Assembly (NCBI RefSeq): GCF_008831285.2
Contig: NC_045146.1
Span: 13,841,289 to 13,905,288 of the forward strand
Origin: Nymphaea colorata
Lineage: Eukaryota > Streptophyta > Magnoliopsida > Nymphaeales > Nymphaeaceae
DNA length: 64,000 nucleotides
Direction of reading: 5' to 3'
The translations under genes and the position numbers were made by a program. Below are positions 1 to 11,500 of the stretch, in pieces (the stretch's first letter is position 1; each line of letters begins with the position of its first letter). The notes beneath the pieces are model-generated. The model was not told the DNA's origin, made no database searches, and saw nothing but the letters and a program-made list of their open reading frames with translations.

Positions 1-417
1 TAGACGGATGAAGGGTTGGCCAAGGTCCGGCATTATCTTTCTACCCTTGGTGAACTTCTAAATTTGGTTGAAGGTAAAAGTTATCGAAAGAGCGAAGTCG
101 ATTATATGCACAAGCTTGTATGCTATGTATAAGCTCAGTACTTTAGTGAACCACTTGTTCTAAATCTTGTTGATATGAAAGACGTGAAGCTGGTTATATG
201 CACAAGCTTGTGCTATGAATAGGCTCATCTGCATGAATAGGCTCATGTGCATGACAGGTACTTCCTGAAAGTGAGCGAGGGTAACACATGTCATGTCATG
301 CACCAGGAACTAACTCTGCACACATAACCACTTCTCCCCAAAGGTCCTCGAGATAGCAGAGGCAGAGAGGGGCTTTGATCACCCCTAAGACTGGCCAATC
401 TCACACTTCTTATCTAT
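1..417 (-). pseudogene. SLAC1-homologue relic (C'), 5' part only
   Basis: Scattered minus-strand matches to the intact channel genes remain. Positions 1-55 match the stretch encoding the end of the FTKGKRFLSTVANPSTH region. Positions about 150-180 match part of the same stretch again, and 335-360 match the region around the LNSTISR segment. Positions 410-430 match the start-codon region of gene C, but the plus-strand 'ccat' of gene C is 'ctat' here, so the ATG has become ATA. There is no usable reading frame, and the fragments are out of register, with a partial internal duplication (tatatgcacaagcttg at about 104 and 192). The flank at about 440-850 also resembles the upstream region of gene C. 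This is best read as a decayed paralogue of gene C; the left edge of the window cuts it off. Confidence 0.6.
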
Positions 418-450
418 GGTGGCTGTTGCAAATTGAAGTGAGACCGTCTC

Positions 451-461
451 TATTTATAAAA
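451..461 (-). promoter_or_regulatory. TATA box surviving in front of relic C'
   Basis: The minus strand reads TTTATAAATAG about 35 nt upstream of the lost start codon. The same element stands in front of genes B and E. The relic therefore keeps its core promoter motif although the coding part is destroyed. Confidence 0.5.
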
Positions 462-1072
462 CTGGGGAAAGAGAGAGCAAAACAGTCAATTGGAGCCCAA
501 TAAGGAAACCTTTTCTATAGGTTAGGATGTCTATATCAGATTAAAATTAGAAATATGATCTAACTGCTTCAAAAAATTCAGAAAAACATTAATACGCAAT
601 TAAAAATCGTATTTGATTTTAATTTAAAATAGGACATAGGATGGATTCAGATTTGGTTTTAAACAAATATCCAATCAAATTAGGATTGTGATTCCCACAC
701 TGCAGGGCAAGGCATCCATATATACTCGTTATGAACAGATTTCTCTATAAAAGTACTCCTGTCTTCATATAGGTATTACCGAAATCAACTTTTCTTTTTT
801 ATGTTTTTCCAAAATAGGCTCACTCGATTAATATCATCAGATTACTTTGTAGGCGCTAATCCACAGCAACACTCGTAATTAACTTATTAAAAATGTTTTC
901 AAGCAGCTGACCGTGTGCAATAATATAGGAAAAACGCGGAGGGACATCGGTATAAGAAATTATTGGATTTGAGGGCTCCCGGTATATAATAAACTTAATT
1001 ACGTGAAGGAACCAATATGTAAAATGCATTCATCTGTTTTCACCATGTAATTTAGCACGCGTTAAATCTTTC

Positions 1073-1118
1073 AGGTTATACCGGTGACATCATGTATATT
1101 TATTCACCGGTATAACCT
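1073..1118. repeat. Perfect inverted repeat, 15-bp arms
   Basis: The arm AGGTTATACCGGTGA at 1,073-1,087 is exactly complementary to 1,104-1,118, with a 16-nt loop. It lies in non-coding DNA and could be a small foldback element or a transcript hairpin. Confidence 0.8.
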
Positions 1119-1211
1119 TCATTTTGATTTTTTGCTCCTTTCCTTCCTTCCTAAAATTGGACTTCCACTTGCGTTGTTAAGAGTATTAATCGGAAAAATA
1201 ATGAAAATACA

Positions 1212-1248
<37 letters not shown>

Positions 1249-1763
1249 AAGAAGGAAAAGAATTGAAATCCACCGACTGCCAAATGTTACTGGATGATAT
1301 ATATTTTTTTTAAACCATCACTAAAAACACCTATAATGAAAACATTAACAATGGTTTATGATATTTTTAACGATAATTTGTGATGTGTTTTAACGGCAGA
1401 TGTAAATGTTTAACCATCAGACATTAGGCTTATTTCAATAGAGCGAAGCAGAGAAAATGACAGCAAAACTTGAGCAACTTCAAATCAGATCTGAGTATAG
1501 ATTTGTGACAGTCATGCTGGTTGGAAACTTTCTTCTCCATTCCAGTATTGCCTTAATACGGTTGATCTTTGCTTTGTTATTTACCACCACTTTAATCACG
1601 TAGAATCTTTCCTATTGGTTAGGGATGTCAAGGTATCTGATTTGGATTGGATATTTGATTGAACTGTTTTGAAAGAAATCACACATGAAAAGCAATTTAA
1701 TATTCGATCAAAAAATCGATCAAATTCGATTTAAGAAATGACATCCAGTGGGTTCACATATAC

Positions 1764-1768
<5 letters not shown>

Positions 1769-1843
<75 letters not shown>
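1769..1843. repeat. (AT)n microsatellite at the duplication breakpoint
   Basis: About 75 bp of pure AT repeat ends within ~10 bp of the point where the long homology with 24,564 onward begins. The equivalent place in copy 2 has only a short catatgtatatatg tract. Confidence 0.9.
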
Positions 1844-1852
<9 letters not shown>

Positions 1853-2319
1853 AAAGGTACAAGGGTGACTCTCCACCACTAAACCTTATAAGGTCAACGG
1901 AAAGCAATAAAATGGTTGGATTGAGACTTAGGCTAATGTCTTCAACTTGTCCACCACAGCTTTCCTCTTATATCAACTATTCCGACGCAATTTTTCGTTT
2001 TTGTTCCTGAAGCCTGCAACTAAAAGTCTAAAAGTAACATGCCAGTTCATGGCCAGTCGCAAACAAACGAATGATTCGGAAGGCAAAGTGGTGCACATCG
2101 GCATTCATTTGCAGAAGCAACAATCGAGAATTCAGATAATGTTGCATGGGCAAGAACAGCACTCAGAAGATCCATACTTGTTATTAAGAAAAAATAGCGA
2201 CGTCAGAGCAAAGCTTAAAAGCTACAAAGGCCTATTAGATTAACACTACAATTATTTGCAAAGTTCTTATATATCTGTATGTATGTGTGTCTGATTCCAA
2301 AATTTTTCCTTTTCTCCAT

Positions 2320-4167
2320 TTACAGAGGAAGAGACGGGGATGAAGAAGGCTCGGGCTCCTCCATTGCCCTAGACGGTGAAGCCATGGGCATAACTTTTGC
2401 TTGAGAATTTTGTTGACGCGTATTAGCAAAGATGACCTTCCTATGAACAACGGTGAGCAGGATCAAGGCGAGGGTCATAAGCAGTGAAGCCATGGATATG
2501 ACCCTTCTGATCGCATGAGCTAAGCCGGTGTGCACTTCCTGCGCATATTCAGCTGAGGAGAGAGCGAGCATTGTGACGGGGAAGACGTAAGCCCACCATG
2601 CAGAACTGAACCTCCTCATTGCCTTCACAAAAAGCGTCGGCCGGACTACCTGTGGAACACGAACCGTAAAACGATCGAACGATCAGCGTGATGAATTATA
2701 AAGAAGGACTTCGGTCCGCAACATCTGCATGTGTTTATGTAGCTCTTGGGCAGCGATCGATGTCCCTTCCTGCCCCAAGTTTTGAGCTCCCATGCGAACG
2801 TATGTGGTGATCGAGGACATGCTTCTGTTTGGTTTTTGTGCCCCGTCCCTGTCCCGGACACGTCCGGCCCGGTCAGGGAAGGCCATGTCTTCAACTATAC
2901 CTTCAAGTCCGGTTGTATGGCAGAGGGCTTTATAAGTGATTGGTAATCCATGTCAAATTCGCCTATTAAAACCCTAAATCTTTTAGGGTCAAGGAAAGCC
3001 TTTAGACCCTTTGGATCAAGGGCGGAAACATAAATTTTTTATAATAAGTGTTAAATTAAAGTTTTTAAATTTTGATTAAGGTCTAAATATGATTTTTAAA
3101 ATTTTTTATATAAAACAAGTGAAATTTTTCAAAATTTACAAGTAATTTTTTTTTTAAAAAATTGAGGTGAATCCAAGCCCATACTATCTAATTTGGTGTA
3201 TATTTAGAGGTGCACACCTCTGCAATTCAATTCTATTAGACACTGACCTATGTATGTCATGCTTGTGCATATAACATAACAAGCTTTCATGTGTAGTTTT
3301 AGTTCATGTGTATTAATGTGTGTGATTTGAAAGTAGCGAACTTACTAGCAACGTGAAGAGAAAGAGGGAGAGGAAGTACAGCATCTTGCAACCGGAGCCG
3401 AAGTGGCCGGAGACCGCTTCCCATGCAATGGACGCCACGCTAGGCGCAGCGATCGATAAAAAGGACGCCGGCCGTAGTTGCACCGGGACAGACCCGGTGC
3501 AAGGAAGGCGCTGATACAATGTGACAAACACCACAACATAATGTATGATGCCTATGGAGAACAAGAACAAGCCGAGTTCGAGCCAGGCGAGCCGGGCGGC
3601 AGTCTGCGCGGCGACGAAGTTGCCGATGAGGGAGAGGTGGGTGGAAGGGTTGGCCACAGTGGAGAGGAAGCGCTTGCCCTTGGTGAACCACTGGCCGTAG
3701 ATCTTCACCTCCAGCAGCAGTATAGGAATGGTGAAGGCACACCAGATGGTCCTCGAGATGGTTGAATTCAGGTAGCCCCAGTTGAAAATTTTGATCCCTT
3801 CCAAGCTGCTGCCTCTCCAACGGTCGTATCTGGAAGGGAGGACGCACTGGAGGAGCAAGATAGCGGCAATCCAAGGGGCGAAGAGGTAGTTGACCCGCCA
3901 CCGGTCGAGGAACTCGGCCTTGACGATGTGGAAGTAGAAGATGGACTTGAAGAGGTAGGCAAGGGTGGAGGAGGAGAGGACGGCTGCAGCCAGCAGCCAG
4001 AAGGACTTCTCGGCGATGGAGGTGAAGATGGGAGGCCATGGATCGGAGAAGGAGCCGGAGCTGAGTGTCCTCCATAGGACAGCTTGGCTCGCGAGGGCCA
4101 TGGAGACGCGGAAAAGGTCTGCGTGGAACCGAGCCAAGAAAGGAGAGGACTGATCAGACCCAGCCAT
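2320..4167 (-). CDS. SLAC1-homologue S-type anion channel, gene A (SLAH1/SLAH4 type)
   Basis: Predicted plasma-membrane anion channel of the SLAC1/TehA family. Exon 1 is 4167-3346 (274 codons, donor GTAAGT) and exon 2 is 2649-2320 (109 codons plus stop, acceptor CACAG), giving 383 aa, close to the size of Arabidopsis SLAH1/SLAH4. About ten hydrophobic segments are visible. Family landmarks are FHADLFRVSMALASQAVLW in TM1 (about 14-32), NPSTHLSLIGNF in TM5 (173-184) and AWWAYVFP in TM9 in exon 2. The long phosphorylated N-terminal tail of SLAC1/SLAH3 is absent, as in SLAH1/4. The start was set at MAGSDQ by alignment with gene D; an upstream in-frame ATG at 4,209 lies at the TATA box. Compared with D there are 10 substitutions and a 3-residue gap. 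The intron is 696 nt against 257 nt in D because of inserted repeat DNA. SLAH1-type members are known to modulate SLAH3 in chloride loading; that role here is inference. Confidence 0.92.
2650..3345 (-). other. Gene A intron enlarged by an insertion
   Basis: The intron runs from donor GTAAGT at 3,345 to the acceptor at 2,650. Roughly 2,660-3,190 has no counterpart in the 257-nt intron of gene D. The extra DNA includes an AT-rich stretch at about 3,035-3,182 that resembles the repeat family found upstream of genes A and D. Confidence 0.7.
3035..3182. repeat. Dispersed AT-rich repeat in the gene A intron
   Basis: A tract of the form ttaaattaaagttttta ... ataaaacaagt ... ttttaaaaaattgaggtg ending in 'aagcccat' resembles 4,296-4,460 and 26,527-26,668. 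It is probably a remnant of the same non-autonomous transposon family. Confidence 0.5.
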
Positions 4168-4194
4168 AGTGATAAGGAGGGAGGCTGCAGGTTT

Positions 4195-4204
4195 CCTTAT
4201 ATAG
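4195..4204 (-). promoter_or_regulatory. TATA box of gene A
   Basis: The minus strand reads CTATATAAGG, about 30 nt upstream of the MAGSDQ start codon. This leaves a very short leader, as in genes B, D and E. Confidence 0.55.
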
Positions 4205-4295
4205 AGCACGGAAAGAATGCTGACAATACCGAGAGAGAAGGAGAGAATTTTTAATTGGTTTATCGGACGGAGGAAGTTAGAAATTTGTTACGAGG

Positions 4296-4460
4296 AGGTT
4301 AAATTAAAGTTTTTAACTTTTAATACTAAGGAAATACTATATTTTCAAAATTTTTATATAAAACAAATAATTTTTTTTAAAATTTATATGTGATTTTTGT
4401 TAAAAAAGTTTTTTGTGGTGGGGCCAGGGCCCATGCACCCCCCTTGACTCCACCCCTGGT
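4296..4460. repeat. Dispersed repeat upstream of gene A
   Basis: An AT-rich body is followed by 'gggcccatgcacccccc' and 'gactccacccctgg', whose reverse complement carries the (g)ggtggag(c/t)ca motif. The copy upstream of gene D (26,527-26,668) ends the same way. Repeats with a GGCGGAGCCA-like end are common transposon remnants in plants; the family is not assigned. Confidence 0.55.
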
Positions 4461-4666
4461 TCTTTGTACTCGTAGTCGTTTCATCACTGTGAAGGACTCT
4501 TTAAATGGTTGCCAAGTCAAAACCAAGTTTCCTAAAGTCCAAGGGACACAGTGCTTATTTTTAGCACCATTTGTAGGACACCTACCAGCCACATCTCTCT
4601 TTTTCTCTCTTTTCTTATGTGTAGTAGGTTTCTTGTCTTAAATTTTGTTATGCATTCACATTTTAT

Positions 4667-4710
<44 letters not shown>

Positions 4711-7597
4711 CCGGAGTGTCTAAATTTGATGCCCTCTATGTTGCATAAAAAATAAAGTTATGATTTTGTAACTCATTTTGCATTTATGCAATGTGAATAA
4801 TTGACGTCCTTTTTTTCGTATTATGCATATTTCTCTTTGAAAAGTGAATGGAAATGAGAGCACGTAGGGGCGGGCTCACACACACTGAAAATACTTCTTA
4901 AAATAGTTTTAGAACAATCACACTGTGCGATAAATCCACATTACCTTTTAATTAAAATTAAAAGAACAAAACCTTTCTTCCTTTCCTTCTCTAAAATTGG
5001 TTCCTTTTTTTTAAGGTTAGCTCCTTCATGAAATACAACTGCATGTATATGTATTTTCAGAAGGATCAATGCTCTAGAAAGATCGTTTAATCCCTTCAAT
5101 CAGTTGAATAAGTTCTGCAAATGCATTTAAGAGAGGCATTTCAATGGCCAACCCCCTACAACTTGAAACTTAGAAAAAGAAAAGAAAGGATGGAGATTGA
5201 CACTGGTGTGACAATATGCTTGTAGAAAACTTTTTCATGCTCAGAACATTGCTCAACGTGGATTTTTTGGTCCTCTTTTTTCCACCTTTTATGGCCTCAT
5301 ATATACCTCATTCCAATTTCTGAGCGAATCTCTCCTTCTTTCTACTTCAAGCTAACCAAAAGTTCTGCGCGTTAATTTGTTGAATAAGTTGAAAGTTAAT
5401 GTCTTTGAACGAAACGTTGTTTACACAACTTAATAGTCACTTTTGATTTTGTTCCTCTTTCGTGATGAAACACTCCCTAGAATCATAACCACTTTAACAG
5501 TCTCCTTCTATAGTAAACCACCAGAATAAATATCCCATCCCACCAACCTTGCATTATATATATATAAAGAGAGAGAGAGAGAGAGAGAGATATGTGGCTC
5601 GTAGGTGTAGTAGATGAACTCAGCGTTCTTTTATGTCAACTCGCATATAGGTAAGCCATGTTCATGCATATATGCGGAAACCGTGGTATTGATCGACTTA
5701 ATTAGTACAAATATTATTTCACGATGTCTTCTAGTTCTAGAGTCTTCCTTGGTTCTTGTTCTGGAGCCGGTGGTGGGGATATGGTGCAAAAGCATTGCAC
5801 GCATTCAGGATCCTGGCCGACTCCAAATCCATGTTCTTGTTCAAGCAGTCGGTCTGGATCACCTTGGTGCTGACATTAATATCCAATGCCCTAGATTTGA
5901 GATGATGCTGGAAAATTTCAAATGGTAGGACTGAATCTAGTAAAAATGTTACATTTTCAGAGCGGGGTTGAAGCCTGGTGAAAAACAATACACGTCAAAC
6001 TCGAACTTTATTTTGAGCTTTCATACCATAATGCCCAAAAGAATTAATTACATTCACAAAATTGAACTAGCAACCAGAATGTCTCGTAGTATGCCGCTAA
6101 TCCAACAGCTATGCTACGCTCCTTGAGTCACAGGCCGCTCTTCTTAAAAGGAAAAAAAGACAAAATTTGCTTTGTCAACTATATGATCAATTAAATGTGG
6201 CAAGAAATTAGTTTTAGTTGATTTGAAGTTTGTATGACGTCGATGCTCCTTCATTTTCTTTTGACTAGTGGAACACGTAAACTTCAAATTTTTACTATTC
6301 CAAAGACGACATATCTCTGCTGTACATTCTCCTCCTTGAAGATTTGTACATCATAAAAAGGAATTTAAAAGACGCTAATTTCTGCAGTTTGGGGCGGAAG
6401 TTTGGTCAGCAAATAGAATTTCAGAAAAGAAGGAAAAAAAAAAACAAGAAAAGAGTGAGTTTAATGTATTGAGAACAGAAGTCTTCACATTTAATTTCCA
6501 TCATCAGATAGCAACTACTGCTATCAAATGTCAAACCCAGAAGCTAGGAAATCAAATTCTAACTTCACGCTAAGATTCAAAACCAAATCTTCGTCAATAG
6601 ACTTCAATAAAATTTATACACGTTGCAACTTGACTTGTGGTCATCTATATCTTTAGTCGTCAAATTTAGGGCTTCATCCACCTGATCAATAAAGAATTCA
6701 TGAATTTAACAAGATTTAAAGGTAAGCTACAGATCAAGATTAAGAGTATATAAAATAATATGTGACTCTAGTTTTTCAGAATCACCCAATTATCTAAATA
6801 GAACCCTCCAATCTACCATGATGGACTCAACTGCTAAGAGAAATACAAGGAAAAAAACGTGACAGACATTTTTGTCATCTATTAATTCACACATTTTTCA
6901 AATTGTTTCCTTCTCAATTATCCATCTGTTTCAGATGAACAGACCTTGTTAGATGGTTACATGTCCATATAGCTAGAGTTATCATTCACTCACTTATATA
7001 TGTATATATATAAAAAAAGAGATTAAAAGTGACGCGAATAATCAAAATATACAAATGCCTCAAGATTGAGAGAGACCAAAAGGATCAAGAAATCCAAACG
7101 TCATCTCTAAAGTGACGCTAATTTTTTGTTATTTGTTTGAGGCAATATATACTTTCATTCTTCAAGATCGTGGACACTTGCTTCCCCTTGTTAGAATGGA
7201 AGAAAGTCAGCAGAATCTAGTGTTTCATATGGACCACACTCGCCTGTTTTACAACATAAGAAACGTAATAAGAAAAAAATATTTCAAGTAAACGCACTGA
7301 CGATTTCTCTTATAACATATATTTTTACCAAAAATGTTAAACCTACCTTATTATATGATATTCTAAAAGTTTGAAAAATTCTACCTTCTTTTGTTTCTTT
7401 CTGGTCTGTTTTCTCTCCACTCCAGGTAATGCGCCACATTTTGGCCTTGCCCCGTCGTGTAAACCTTGACTTTTTGGGCAAACTTTCTCCGTCCCTCTGC
7501 ATTTTCTTCTCCATTCTTTTCACCAAAGCTTTCATTTGCCATAGAAGGAGAAATTAACCTGCAGATGTAAGGTTGGTAGGTCATCATCAGTGTTCAA
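4461..7597. other. Spacer between genes A and B, first part
   Basis: No gene recognised. It aligns throughout with 26,669-30,190, apart from an insertion at about 27,800-28,262 in copy 2. It contains (CA)(TA) at 4,669-4,710 and (TA)(GA) at 5,557-5,592. Small ORFs such as 5,614-5,928 are not kept as ORFs of the same length in the second copy. Confidence 0.6.
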
Positions 7598-8022
7598 ATG
7601 AATCGCGCATCTTGGTCAGACTTTTTATGTTGGAATTACTTCACGGATGATGTAATTTCTGCTTACTGCAGTGAAAACGTCAAGACTGTGACTCTTTGTT
7701 TCAGTACTGTCGTAATGAGCTGCCGACTTTCTCTTCCAACAGAAGTTCTAGCCGATCGCCATCAGTTTGATGATACAAATATAATTCGCCTTCTGCAGGT
7801 CCGGGTCAACCGTTTGTACATGTAATCTGGTTGAGAATTTGCTGTCTAAGTTATTCAGACCCAATCAAAATGACTATGTGTCCTGCAAGATTCAGAACAT
7901 ACAAATCGACCTGATCTTAGTGTAGTTGTTTAACCAAAAAATTGGCCTTTTTCAGCCGACAAAATTTGATGCATCTTCTGCAAATGATCTTGAGTAAGCA
8001 CTCGTCAATTCCTGGTAATTGA
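7598..8022 (+). pseudogene. Unidentified gene remnant, copy 1
   Basis: An open stretch of 75 codons starts at 7,598 and is followed by shorter coding-looking pieces. One, at about 7,957-7,994, is preceded by a CAG and followed by GTAAGC, as an exon would be. The second copy at 30,191 keeps the arrangement, but the few differences are mostly amino-acid changing (for example FDDTNII against FGDANIL), which argues against selection. I do not recognise the protein. It may be a relic of a multi-exon gene captured in the spacer. Confidence 0.3.
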
Positions 8023-8060
8023 AAAGTCAAGTCAGGTTGTGGAAATCCAATAGCAGATCT

Positions 8061-8095
8061 TTTTTTTTTCTAAAAAAAAAAATGCTGTGTTGTGG

Positions 8096-8183
<88 letters not shown>

Positions 8184-8586
8184 ATGAGTCAGTTGAGAAT
8201 CTTTGTGACTTTGCTACCTTCTGTACATGGTTTGTTGGATGAAGAACTTCCTGAATCAAATTGTCACCACAGATCAAGAAGCATTTCATTCAGGGGCTGA
8301 ATTAGAATTTTTTCATGAGGAAGACCAAATTAAAGTTTCTAAATTTTGATAAGGGCAAAAAGTCTGGTGGTCAGCTTGTGAAAGTCTCGTGGTGAGTTTG
8401 ATTCTCAAAAGCGTTATTACTCTGGACTATATATGGTGCATGTGCTACACTTTAGTGGATGAGTGTGTCACTCCTCACGAAGGTAAAACACTTTTACCTC
8501 CTGACAATGCATTTAACTTGGAGGCTCACTTGTTCAGAATTTGGCCTTCTAGGACGCATTTCAGGCAATCACTTTCACGAGTTTAT
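8061..8586. repeat. Copy-1-specific segment with (AT)n(GA)n array
   Basis: Contains (AT)n at 8,099-8,147 running straight into (AG)n at 8,147-8,182. After 'aatccaatagca' the sequence differs completely from copy 2 until 'atgtatatgatgcatag' (8,586 here, about 31,300 in copy 2). At 8,292 it has 'caggggctgaattag', an end motif like that of the dispersed repeats. Confidence 0.65.
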
Positions 8587-11500
8587 GCATGTATATGATG
8601 CATAGATTAGGCTCCACATCCAAACCCAAATGCAGGTGATTTAAAGCGAGGCAGGAGTTCAGTTGCAGATCCAGAACGCGGTCAGGCCCAGGTCCCTCGG
8701 CGTAGATCCTCTTCAACAACTAAGGGGCAGAGACGTACTTACAGCCCACCAGGATCGAGCTCATGAGAGTTTTGATCCAGATTATTAATTTATTTTATTA
8801 ATCATTTGATTATTCATTTTTGGATATTTGGTTCATTGTTATTCTGGATCCCTATATCTGATCCGTATACGTGAACCTCTATTTAGAGAATTAGCCTGTC
8901 ATTAGATAGTTGATGGTGAAATAAAATTGATTTTCTCTCTCCCTTCTAATTTCTCCTTCATATATATAAAGTCAGACCACTTGAGTAAGAGAGAAAGACC
9001 AGACCTATTAAAATTAATTATTAATTTTTTTTGTTTGCAATCTAACCTTATGGATATGATTTTAAAAATGATTTGGTGATAAACATATATTAAGTGAGTC
9101 ATTTCTTAATTGAATAAGAATTTTTTAATAATAGAAAAAATGAACGGCTCTTATAACATCATAATTTTGATAGTAGAAAGATCTTTTTTTTTTTTTACAA
9201 AAATACTTAAACTACAGCATGATTTATGTTAAATTAGTGTTTATAAACATCTTAGAAAGTTCATATTTTGTTTAAAAACGCTTTTTGATATGAATGTAAG
9301 AGGTATGGTTTATATATTATATATATATACATAAACTCTCTCATATGTATACGAATTGAAGGTGCGTTCTTCCATTCAAACACGTAAGGTTCTATACGCC
9401 ATTACTTTTCGCAAGACAACCCATCTCTACGATCAGACATGTCACATGCCAATGTTGCTAGAATTTGTTCATGTACTGATTCGTGCGGCATTTGATTGTC
9501 ACGTCATAAACTTTGAGGTGATGTGAGGTTTTGTGATTTTCACTTTAAGAATCGAACTCGACAATCGATAATTTAACAGATATTTGTTTGAAAAACGCAT
9601 ATATTCGTCCCACCAAGAGTTAATTTTACAATTTTGAGATATATGGACCTCACATCAGTCGGATTTTTGTGCGTGTAATTTTGGGTAAGCGAGAGGATTA
9701 CAGCCCACAGCTAGCGTGGTCTAAGGCTGTGTTGATGTCTCTCAAGAGACAATGCTCTCATTTTAATACTGCACTCCATCTCATATATTGATATAATACT
9801 ATAGTGCCTGCGAGAATCAAACTGATGACTTTAATTTTATTATTTTCGAATCTAAGCATAGATTTCATTTCAGGTGGTGTAGGTAGGTCGGCTCCACTTT
9901 AAACCGGTCCAACGAACTTAAATTTAGAGCAATATTCAAACGCGGCCTTATTTCTCAAATAACAAGTACCAATGTAAACCTCCCCAAACATTGGCAAATG
10001 CAAGGGCTTGAATGCGCAGCTAGAATTAGCTACTCCCCACGTCCGGCACATAAATAAGACGACAAAAAGTCACTGTTTGTTCAGCAAAAATATTTCCGAT
10101 AAAAGCTGCCACCAGACCCGCTCTTGATCTTCATTTTGTTTATTCTACCAGCTCCGATGCCAATATAGACAACATTGCGGATCATGATCGGATCGCTTTT
10201 TTCTCTTTCTAACAAAAGTGAAATTGTCGCCATCTGTAGTAGAAGAAGTTGTTTTAATTCGTTTCAAGTCTAACGGGGTTTGGTAGGCGACGAGTCTCCA
10301 CTTTGATTCCTTAAGAGGTAATTATCTATGCTGCAAACGAGAGACCACCAACATACAAGTTCGGGGGGAGGGCGATTTTGAGGAACCAGCTTCGGTCAGA
10401 GAAGAACAGACAGAAATGAAGGATGAGCGTCACTGCATCCCTTTCATTCTAAAGCACCAAAGTCCAAAATTTAGATGTGCATAAGCAGATTTTCCTTTCT
10501 ATTCTTCCCCTTATTAAACAATTAACTCTACTTGAAGGTCCCTTTCTTGAGGAAGATGACCCTGATCTTATTTTGAAAAATTTTGCTGGCAAAACCTAAT
10601 ATATTTGCAGAAGTCCTTATAGTCAGAGGCTTCTAGAGGGGAACATATTGGCACACAACCGGGCCACATTTCCTCTCTTTATTGCATTTGATTTTTTTGC
10701 TTTAAATAATCCTCATCGCCTTTTAAAAGCTGTGGTGCCATTAGACAATTGGTGTAATACAACTGGAAGGTGTTATGCATAAGAGGTTGTGAATATAACG
10801 TGATTTTCTTTTTGATAAAATCTAGGGAGAGTTGCAATTGTGTGCTTCAAGATACAACCTTCCCTGGATAAGTTACAAAATGTACAAAATAAAAAAAAAT
10901 GATGGTGATTATATATATATTCAAAATCTGGAAGATACTTCTTCCAACCAGCCTCCATAACCACACCCACCTAGTGAAAAGGACTGGTAAAATGGCCCCC
11001 GCTACGCACCGGTTGCATCAGTGCTTGGGAAAGAGATTTACTTTCAAGAGGGTTGGTATAATGGACGGAGCAAGAGCTAACAAGCAATTATTCTTTGTTA
11101 GAATCCTCATGGTATTAACTTTTTTGTTCTATAAAAAGAAGAAGACCTTCACATGCAAGTTGAAGCACAACAGGACTTTTCTACCGCACGATAGAAAACC
11201 TTCCTCAACTAAAAAAAGTAATGTAACTTCATCTTAGTGCAACCCTTCACCCAAATATAATAGCACTAATTGAGATCAAACTCGTGATGCATCCTTCCCA
11301 TGATTGATCTATCTCTTTCTCTGTAAATGTAAAATACCCTTCTCTTCCATTAAAATTTTATTATTATTTATTAAAATCGAGGTGCAATATGGATAGAGGC
11401 TGGTTTATGCCAAATAGAGGCCGAGAGTCCATGACCACATTGTGGCTGGTGTGGGCAACTTTGTGGCTGCCCACACCAGCCTCAAAAAATTAATTTAATA

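Larger units (their letters stand above)
462..1851. other. Spacer left of duplication copy 1
   Basis: No gene seen. Positions up to about 850 resemble the region upstream of gene C (about 22,700-23,300), for example the tracts at 730-830 and 23,195-23,290. The rest is AT-rich and holds a perfect hairpin at 1,073-1,118, a short (TA)(GA) tract at 1,203-1,248 and a long (AT)n array at 1,769-1,843. Confidence 0.6.

Noticed and set aside
1947-2243. 98-codon plus ORF downstream of gene A
   Set aside because: In copy 2 (24,657) the frame is broken by a deletion; it lies in the 3' flank of the channel gene and has no recognisable product.
8019-8300. ORFs through (AT)n(GA)n arrays here and at 20,289, 33,451, 61,077 and 63,609
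   Set aside because: Translations are IYIYIY and RERERE runs from microsatellites, not proteins.
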